Below are positions 56,600 to 64,000 of a DNA stretch of 64,000 nt, one piece after another. Position 1 is the stretch's first letter; every line of letters starts with the position of its first letter. Location of the stretch: positions 62,392,336-62,456,335 of the forward strand of contig OY997592.1 of the NCBI GenBank assembly GCA_963921825.1, in the 5' to 3' direction. The notes under the pieces were generated by a model. That model did no database searches. It saw nothing but the letters and a program-made list of their open reading frames with translations, and was not told where the DNA came from. The translations under genes and the position numbers were made by a program. The stretch comes from Erodium maritimum. Its lineage: Eukaryota; Streptophyta; Magnoliopsida; Geraniales; Geraniaceae.

Positions 56600-59400
56600 A
56601 TATCCTCGGCTTAAAACTATCTTAACAAAAAAGGACCAATTCGAATGTCTAGTGACAATGAAATGTAAATACAAGATGTGGAGGGATTGGAAAGCAAAAT
56701 TTCATGCTGAAACGAGGAGGATCCAACAAAGAATAGAGGGTCCATTTGGAAAGGTGATGGACTTACTCAAAAAATTTGAGCATTCAAACAACATAATGCT
56801 TGCACTTATCGTCCAACATGTTGCTATCACTAGATTGTCAAAATACATGGTTTGTTGTGAACGGGACACCAATTTGATTTTACATGAAGGAGTTTGCTCT
56901 TATCATCGGATTAAAATGTTCAAAACCCCTGAACGTGGAGAAAATTTCAAATCATAGGTTTAAAGTGCAATTTAGTAATATAGAATTTATGAAGAGACAC
57001 TTTGGAAATCTACATGGATCAGTGAGAGCAGATGATGTGGAAAAGAAATTCGAGTAAATAGTGGAAGGATATCAACCTAGTAGGAAGAAGAATGATTGGG
57101 AGATGGTTAAAATGGGGCACATGTGGTTCCTCACTTCCGTTTTGCTCCCAGGTAACAAGCAATCAACGAAAGTAGACTCACGTTGGATGAGATTGGTTGA
57201 ATAGCTTGATATGTTCTAGGACTACCCTTAGGGTTATGTTGTCTATGAACATCTCAATGATGAACAACAGGGAATAAATTTGACAAGTAAATTAGAGAAA
57301 ATGAAGGAAGCTAACAGAACTATAGGAACATACACAATCAGCACCTTTGTTCCTTTTTAAACAATAAGTAAATGCAAACCTAAACTATTTATATTCATTT
57401 ACCATATTTATTTATTTATATATTTATGAATACATGTAGGTATTGGCATTCGAGTGTTTGCCGAGACTGTCTAAGAAATTTGCAGTGTGTATTGATATTC
57501 CCGAAACTTCACCGAGGATACAAAAAATGGTCAAAGAAATGGACCAAGCCGCCAAACTACACAGACGTTGTAAAGAAACTAGATATATGTCAGGTTAAGA
57601 ATTTAATAATGTGTATTAATTATGTATCCATTCATTGGAATTAAAATGTTGTATTAAATTAATCATGAACTAATTATTTTGTTTCTTTGATTAGGAGTTC
57701 AAAAGTGTCCTCTTCCCTGATAGGGGTAGAGATGCACAAGAAGAATTAGATTTGTTCGACGCCATGGGAAAGATTCGTGCACATTGTCCTCATGAGAGCT
57801 TTGACAGAATAGTTAAAATGTTGGACTAAGGAGAGACACTCAGTCACATGGGTGGATGAGGGTGAGGATGTGGTTATGGGGGAGAATGACCAAGTGCACC
57901 ATAATGTGGAGGTTTTGGGGGCCAATGATCAAGTGGGAGTGCGTTGTGACGAGGAAGACGTTGTAGAAACAAGAATTGATCCTCCTTATGCTGGTGGTGA
58001 TGGTCCGCCACTCCCGCCAGCTAGATCTCTCATACAAGATGCAGAGTATAATAAACATCATAAGGACATGTTGGAAGTTGTAGAGGACATATTGGAAGCG
58101 GTAGAGGCACAAGTCCTATCTTTACGACACAAGGTCGGGGAAATGAAAGATCAATTAAGTCAGATCGTCCAATTACAAACCAACCGAAATGAAGTTCATA
58201 TCTCCCGTAATGAAGGAGGAACACATGATGAGCACATAGTGGGGTACAACTTCTCAAGCCCTTCCCAAGTTCCACAAGAGCCACATCCATCATTTGAGGA
58301 AGACAATGTTGTTTCATGTCCGCCAACTCCATACGTAAGCGGAACCGAGATAGTCCTCCCCATTCCTCTAAGCGGAAGAGACGTGAAAATGATGGTGCTG
58401 ACTGTAAGGGGAAGAGACCTATGTGGGATCCTCTAAAGCAACTAGACTATGGCTTGATGAAGATGTGCGTTGATAATATGAAGAATGGAGAAATGATGCA
58501 TGCGACTTATGGTATAAGAGATGCTAAATACTTTACAGAGCCCCTTCAAGACGACACGTGGTTACATAGCTATGCAAGTAAGCTACACACAAAGAATTAC
58601 ATATGTTGAAGTTAATTTCATCTACATGGTTTGCGTAATGATATTTTGTTTCATACAACATACAGAGGATGCTTTGTATGAAATCCGGAGGCGCCATCGC
58701 CACATGGAAGGATTATTCACTCCGGACTGTGTCGTGTTGGACGAACTATTCCACAACATAATGCAGTTTGAGTACAACAATTTGCATGAGAGGGGAGGCA
58801 TTCAACCGGTACGATTACCAAGTCAATTAATGAAATATGTTAATGGTCTTAGCCCGCAACATATACCCAAGTCATGGAAGGGATGCAGGAAAATTTACTT
58901 TCCAGTAAATAATGTTGATACACATCGGATACTGTTGGTTATGGATATCCCTGCACGTTGTATCAAAGTATAAGATTGTGCCACCAAGTTCATCTCCGAT
59001 ACGAAGTTGACCGAAGTAATGAAGTCGTACTGCTATATTCTAGGGAGGATGATCAGTGAGGGAAATGTGGTGGACCCTAAGGTTCGAGAATTGTACACCA
59101 GTGATTTGAGATATGAGAGGTTTAACAAGCTGCCTCAAAATGTTAAGGGGTAGATATTATTACTTCAATGGTACACCTAAACTACTAATACAGTTACCAC
59201 TCCTGAACGTGTAAATATTCTTACTTCACTTCTGTTTGTCTTGTAGTGGAGATTGTGGGGTGTACACAATAAAATTCATCGAGCTGGAATTGACCAACCT
59301 CCCCTTCCCCTTCGAGGAATATCTGCAAGACTAGTTCATGCCTTCGTATCGCAAGAAAATGTGTACTGATGCATTTTCGAAGTACAAAAATCTGTTGTAG
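56600..59400 (+). pseudogene. DUF1985/Ulp1-type cysteine protease gene of a transposon, decayed
   Basis: First part (56640-56960) resembles DUF1985: NNIMLALIVQHVAITRLSKY, then in another frame MKEFALIIGLKC. A charged middle (57852-58436, coiled-coil-like LSLRHKVGEMKDQLSQIVQL) and a basic linker (RKRNRDSPPHSSKRKRREN, different frame) follow. The C-terminus (58660-59390) is Ulp1/C48: VLDELFHN, VNNVDTHRILLVMDI (His), IKVYD, and GDCGVYTIKFIE (Cys). A 59153-59246 intron with GT/AG restores frame at the Cys motif. At least three stops occur near 57206-57235 and a shift near 58320. Ulp1-DUF1985 genes are known from some Mutator-like and CACTA-like plant elements; no transposase was found here. Confidence 0.7.
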
Positions 59401-59621
59401 GGTTTTTATGGTGTTTGTTGTACTTTTTAAACTACGTGTCTAGGAATTTTTTTATGTACGGATGTTAGGTAGTTTTTGTGGACTTATGGAAGTTTGGATG
59501 GGAAGGTTTCAACAAAATTTGTTGTGTGTTATGCTTTGATTGATGTTTGTGTCTCTCGATCGAGGTATGTAGTATGTTGATCGGTTGGTACACCTTGGTA
59601 TATTGGTACGATCGTCCCATT

Positions 59622-60250
59622 AGTGAGAATGTATTGGTCTCAGTCATTCTCGATCAGACTATATATTAAGTCGATCGACTAGTATGCATAGGAAGGTTTG
59701 GGTTACATCCTCCCGATCAGAATCTAGGTTGGGGCGATCGTTTCCGTTAGTGAAAATGTATTGGTCTCTGCCATACTCGATCAGACTATGTATTAAGTTG
59801 ATCGGCTAGTATGCATAAGAAGGTTTGGGTTATATCCTCCTGATCGGAATCTAAGTTAGGGCGATCGTTCCAATAAGTGAGAATGTATTGGTCTTTGACA
59901 TTCTCGATCAGACTATATTAAGCCGATCGGCTAGTATGCCTAGGAAAGTTTGGGCTACATCCTCCCGATGGGAATATAGAATGAGGCGACCGTTCAAGTT
60001 ATTGAGAATGTATTTGTCTCTGCCATTCTCGATCAGACTATATATTAAGTCAATCGACTAGTATACCTAGAAATTTTTAGGTTATATCCCCCGATCGAAA
60101 TCTAGGTTTGGGCGATCGTTCCAGTAAGTGAGAATGTATTGGTCTCTAGCATTCTCGGTCGGACTATATATTAAGCCGATCGGCTAATACGCCTTGAAAA
60201 GTTAGGGTGAATCCACTCGATCGTACACTATATGCAGTCCATCGGTATGA
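59622..60250 (+). repeat. 127-bp tandem array rich in CGATCG, about five copies
   Basis: Copies start at 59622, 59749, 59876, about 60001 and 60127 with AGTGAGAATGTATTGGTCTC. Each continues with CATTCTCGATCAGACTATAT, TTAAGTCGATCGACTAGTAT and CCTCCCGATCGGAATCTAGG. Several GATCG-type palindromes occur per unit. Sequence to about 60510 keeps isolated CGATCG/GATCGG motifs without the period. Directly follows the Ulp1 pseudogene. Confidence 0.88.
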
Positions 60251-60792
60251 GCTATGTTTCGTAAATCAGAAATGTAATGTTTTCTCGATCGGAATATAAT
60301 TATAGTCGATCGACTGTTATGCCTTCGAAGGTTTAAATATTCTCCATCGAAAGACATGTCAAATCGATTGGAAGACATGTCCAGTCGATCGGATTACATT
60401 ACTTGTCGATCTGATGAACTGTCTTCTCAATCGGATTACATGTTCAGTCGATTGGATTGTGATCCTCGTCGATCGACTATAATTATATTCCGATCGGAGG
60501 ACCTAAGCAGACCCATCACAGATAGAGAGTAATCAGGATCGTGACAATAACGATGAAAGAGACAGGTGATGGTGACGATCGAGTGATCGTTGGAAGAAAA
60601 AAAGAGCTGATGCTTGATAGTAAATGGTGGAAGGAGAATAGACCGTATGTGATCTTTTTTTCCTAACCGTGTCACTAGAGGATTCGGAATAGAAATCTTG
60701 AAATAGATAGAAGATGAGGTACTGATAATGAGAAAATAGTGGTAGACAATTGGGACGACGCTCATAAAAGAAAACGACAACCTCAGAGCTAA

Positions 60793-62830
60793 GAGCATGT
60801 ACAATGGAAATGCTCACTAGTAAGGCTCACTAGTGATGCTCGTATACTGACTGGACAAAATAGTGGGACTTGGGATTCAGAATAGTGGATGTTTTGCAAT
60901 AAGAGGCTCAGTGTGAGGCTCACTATTGTTAGTGGATGCTGACTGGATGCTGAGTGGTTAATTAATTGATATTTACTATTTTATTTAATTCTTTATCAGA
61001 AATAGTTTAAATTATATAAAATATAAATAAATGTGAAAAAATAATTAACAATGATAATAAATAAAATAAGAAATAAATTAAAACTGATAATTTTATTTAT
61101 TCTCGAATAGGAGCTTCAGGTACAAAAGACTAATCGTCGTCATGAAAACCAGCTCCATATAGACCGCATAAGTGCTCCATAAAATCATGTTGTACTTGCA
61201 TGTGGGTCTGATGACTTGTGACACTATGTTGAGCATCCACTCGTTGCTGGTATTCCAATGGCCCTCCATGGTGCCATCTTTCCGATGGTGTCCAATTCGA
61301 CATTTCTGGAGGTTGTGCGTATAACAACTCATCATCTCCACACTCGTACCGGTCGCGCTCATCCTCTACAATCATGTTGTGTAGAATGATGCAAGTGTGC
61401 ATGATATTAGCCAAAGTGTGTTTGCTCCAAGTACGAGCGGGACGGGAAATGATGTGCCATCTTGCTTGAAGTACTCCAAAAGCCTTTTCAATATAATTCC
61501 GAGCACCTTCTTGGCATTTAGCAAACAAATTCTCTTTGGGCGAGTAGGGATGCCGAATAGTCTTCACGAACCGTCCCCATGTTGGGTAAATGTCGTCCAC
61601 CAAGTAATAAAATCGGTCGTACCGATGCTTGTTGATATAGTACTCCACTCCCAGCTCACGACCGTAGTAAGCGTCTTGGAATAAGTGGTTGTTGTTGAGG
61701 ACTTTGATGTCGTTGTTCGAGCCAACCATCCCGAAAAACGCACGCCAAATCCATAAATCACGGGACACTACAACTTCAAGCATAACGGTACTTACCCCAT
61801 GGTGACTTGCCCGTCCATTGGCTCCCTGCTGTTCGGTTGGGCAATTCTTCCACTCCCAATGCATGCAGTCAAGACTCCCCGCCATTCTGGGAAATCCTCG
61901 GTTGTACACTTCTCGGAGTAAGCGCTCCATGTCAGCTGGTGTGGGTGTACGCTCGTACTCGGCTCCGAATACCTCAATGACGGCCTTGCAAAACTTACGT
62001 AAACATTCAAGTATGGTGCTTACCCCAATGTGCAGAGTTTCGTCCAATGAATCGGCCGAGCACCCATACGCAAGCATCCGTATCGCAGCGGTGCACTTCT
62101 GTTCCGTTGATAAGCCCAAGCGTGAGGTCGCATCATACTTCTGAATGAAGTAATTGTCGTGTTCCTTGACCTTGTCCATAATCCGTTGAAAAAGTGGTTT
62201 GCACATACAGAACCGACGCCTAAACATATCTGGGCCATATATGGGTTGATCGACAAAATAGTACCTCATTAATTGGTCGTGGGCTTCAACACGACCTCGG
62301 TCAATCTATCGTCGCATTGGTCCCCCACGGGCGCCCCTCGCCATCACAGTGTTGATCCTTGGCATTGCTCTCTGCATGCCCCTCTCAATCCTCCGCCAGA
62401 GTCGTTCCTCAACTATCCGCATTTGAGCTGCAACCTCCTCATATGTCGGCATTTGGGCTTCCAACTCCTCATATGTCGGACCCTCATCGTCTGACATTTT
62501 GTATCGAAAAATAGATATGAAATGTATAGAGAAGTAGTAGGATGGTTTGTGATTTGAGAAAGGAGTTGAGGGGTATTTATAGAGGTAAAATGGATTAATT
62601 TTGAATTAACAAAAATAACCATTAGCCAACGGTCGGGGACACGTGACATCATGGGAGAGGCCGGCTGACGGACGCGGGACGCGACCTGTCCCGCGGTTGT
62701 GGGACGAAGGACGCGAGTTGCGGCCCGTTCCGCGTTTTTGCGAGACGCAGGACGCGTAAAATCCGTCTCACAATGGGATGGCCTGCAAAAACACGAGCCG
62801 GACCACTGGACCGGTCCATTGCACATGCTC
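60793..62830 (-). mobile_element. PIF/Harbinger element, 2038 bp, TSD TAA
   Basis: Inverted ends GAGCATGTACAATGG (left) and CCATTGCACATGCTC (right), one mismatch. The 3-bp duplication TAA lies at 60790-60792 and 62831-62833, as this superfamily prefers TWA targets. It contains one long minus-strand transposase frame (61130-62497). The Myb-like second protein of autonomous PIF elements is not present, so it would need help from another copy. It ends about 400 bp before the MEKK1-like ATG. Confidence 0.95.
61130..62497 (-). pseudogene. Harbinger transposase (DDE_Tnp_4/HARBI1-like) with one in-frame stop
   Basis: DNA cleavage and joining enzyme of PIF/Harbinger elements. One frame of 455 codons from ATG 62497 to stop 61130, interrupted by a single TAG at 62306-62308. 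After an acidic/Glu-rich N-terminus (63 codons) and the stop, the frame goes on with IDRGRVEAHDQLMRYYF, where family members usually have an aromatic residue at the stop site. From the ATG at 62269: helix-turn-helix-like region about 55-100; Asp134 in GSLDCMHW, Asp225 in YYLVDDIYPTW and Glu261 in RNYIEKAFG are the likely triad (Asp187 in NDIKVL is also conserved). Translation from 62269 alone would give 379 aa, losing only the N-terminus. A spliced mRNA removing the stop is possible but I see no clear intron. Confidence 0.92.
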
Positions 62831-62833
62831 TAA

Positions 62834-63230
62834 AGCCGGCGGGTGAGGGAGACATTCTACTCACGCTGGTTTTGTATCCCGAATACTGCTTTATTGTTAT
62901 ATTGTCTTATTAAAGTGAAACAAAAAAGTTTACTGTGAGTCTGTGACGAAATAAGTGGACACGTCACTACTGACCTCAATCGATATGAAACATAAAATTC
63001 CACGCCATTAGTCCTACGTGGATGTAAGGTTGCCGATGTGGCACCGCGTTCTCTCTGATGGATGGCGTTTACCAGTCTCTCTGGTCAGCTGCTTTCGTCT
63101 TCTTCCACATTTTTCGAGAGAACTTTTACGCGCAAAATCAAAATCTTTCTCCACCAAGGAATTTTCATGGATCGAGCACCATATGCCTCAGCTACCTCGA
63201 TTTCTCACTCGTAGCCACGTAACCAGGGAC
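62834..63230 (+). promoter_or_regulatory. Upstream region and 5' UTR of the MEKK1-like gene
   Basis: About 400 bp between the Harbinger right end and the start codon. An upstream ATG at 63167 opens a 15-codon frame that ends TAG before 63231, a possible small upstream ORF. TATA-like sequence near 62891-62896 (TGTTATATTG) is not convincing. Confidence 0.5.
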
Positions 63231-64000
63231 ATGTCGGGGAAGAAGACCCAGCCCGGACAGAGGCGGCTAGAGCGCCGCAATGCTGCCAAGAACTTCGAAT
63301 ACGACGCCTCCTCATCTTCCCCGTCCTTTGAGACCTCTCTCGTTACTCGCTCGCTCGATTTGTCCGACCGAACCAGTTTTCGTGTTGAAGGAACCGACGG
63401 CGAGGTCGATCGGATTTGCCGCAGTTTGGGGCTCTCAGGTCCCGAAGATTTTGCGATTCCGGAGGCAGCTTGGGAGGCGAGGAAGATTAGGTCGTCGTCA
63501 GATCTTCTGCCTAGGTCCAGACTGAATGGATTGCATAATCCGAGAATGGTTGAAGCTGAAAGGGGAAAGGAAAGTGAATTAGGAGATAGAGCTAGTGTAG
63601 TGGAAGGGGAGCTGGGAGATATGTTTATGGACAGTGTAAGGGTAAGGGAATTCGAGTTGGGTCCCAACGACGCAGCTGAGTCCAAAGCTGCTGCTGGCGG
63701 CGGCGGCGGAATCAAGGGGGTTAGGCCGCCGTTGCTGAAGCCCCCGCCGGGGATGAGGCTTCCCGTGGTGGACCATTCGTGTTCGACTTGGGATATTTTT
63801 AGAGATTTGGCTCCCGAAAATGACCAAGGGTCTTCTTCGGCGATGGTCAACTACAGAGGGTTCAACACGTCTCATGGTGATGAAGACATAAATGAAGGAA
63901 TTGGTGGTGAAGCTACTGCCACAAGAAACGAGGAGGAGGAAACTGTGTCGAGGATTCCAGAAAATGAAGTGCTTTCAGATTGTTCTTTCACAACATCAGC
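63231..64000 (+). CDS. MEKK1: MEKK1-like MAP kinase kinase kinase, N-terminal part (cut by window end)
   Basis: The frame starts ATGTCGGGGAAG at 63231 and stays open for 256 codons to the right edge, so the kinase domain lies outside. The N-terminus matches the plant MEKK1 regulatory region: RRLERRNAAKNFEYD, then VTRSLDLSDRTSFRVEG, GEVDRICRSLGLSGPEDFAI, AWEARKIRSSSDLL, GGGGIKGVRPPLLKPPPG and DHSCSTWDIFRDLAPEN. Arabidopsis MEKK1 has the same blocks in the same order, ending with a CSFTT motif before the kinase, as here (DCSFTTS at the edge). It acts at the top of a MAPK cascade in immunity and stress signalling. No lesion in the visible part. It may be another MEKK1-clade member. Confidence 0.9.
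   Translation, partial: MSGKKTQPGQRRLERRNAAKNFEYDASSSSPSFETSLVTRSLDLSDRTSFRVEGTDGEVDRICRSLGLSGPEDFAIPEAAWEARKIRSSSDLLPRSRLNGLHNPRMVEAERGKESELGDRASVVEGELGDMFMDSVRVREFELGPNDAAESKAAAGGGGGIKGVRPPLLKPPPGMRLPVVDHSCSTWDIFRDLAPENDQGSSSAMVNYRGFNTSHGDEDINEGIGGEATATRNEEEETVSRIPENEVLSDCSFTTS

Noticed and set aside
60436..60817. Two overlapping minus-strand frames of 94-122 codons
   Set aside because: No domain; they overlap the decayed end of the CGATCG array and the Harbinger terminus.
63188..63850. 220-codon minus-strand frame
   Set aside because: Antisense of the MEKK1-like coding sequence, whose plus-strand frame has clear family motifs.

Overview
This is a plant nuclear window, most likely from a core eudicot. 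It has long introns with GT/AG borders, a plant-type FIS1, a MEKK1-type MAP3K N-terminus, a plant vasculin-like gene, and several plant retrotransposon lineages (Sirevirus-like and Ty1/copia, DUF4283/CCHC LINE relics, PIF/Harbinger, Mutator-type MITEs). I cannot name the species. Most of the 64 kb is transposon-derived, often nested.

Host genes, left to right. A complete five-exon FIS1 (5755-8256, +) encodes 170 aa. An apparently single-exon conserved plant gene of unknown function lies at 21276-21779 (+). A GH17 beta-1,3-glucanase at 29570-31019 (+) is broken by two small deletions at the start of the mature enzyme. A five-exon vasculin-like nuclear-type protein of 596 aa lies at 33032-36707 (-). 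The first 256 codons of a MEKK1-like MAPKKK start at 63231 (+) and run off the right edge.

Mobile DNA. Five copies of a 2.6-2.9 kb element stand as solo LTRs, each with a perfect 5-bp target duplication: 664-3282, 11452-14247, 16722-19470, 25733-28298 and 53687-56572. All carry the same small hairpin near the 3' end. LINE-type ORF1 relics lie around the first and just after the third. Short non-LTR copies with 12-18 bp target duplications occur at 4358-5561, 19503-20934 and 48394-49810; a further copy at 50745-52217 has a shorter, tentative duplication. A decayed Sirevirus 3' half with an env-like reading frame fills about 22.4-25.35 kb (-). A Ty1/copia element fills 40288-47354 (-) and is followed by a second, truncated PBS-plus-leader copy at 39382-40287, so it looks like the remnant of a tandem. 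DNA transposons include a hAT-type MITE (9783-10464), two Mutator-type MITEs with 9-bp duplications (31935-32409, 37852-38595), an old Harbinger relic (about 10.64-11.45 kb), and a nearly intact PIF/Harbinger copy (60793-62830). The last has perfect TAA duplications and a transposase frame closed by one in-frame TAG; it sits about 400 bp upstream of the MEKK1-like start codon. A decayed DUF1985/Ulp1-protease gene of the kind carried by some Mutator-like elements lies at 56.6-59.4 kb, followed by a 127-bp tandem array rich in CGATCG.

No CRISPR, rRNA or operon structure is present, and I recognised no tRNA gene. The most distinctive observations are the conserved GNRA-type hairpin in all five solo LTRs, the array of paired hairpins in the copia leader, the tandem copia structure with near-identical LTRs but ruined coding sequence, and the single-stop Harbinger copy in the promoter zone of a MAPKKK gene.
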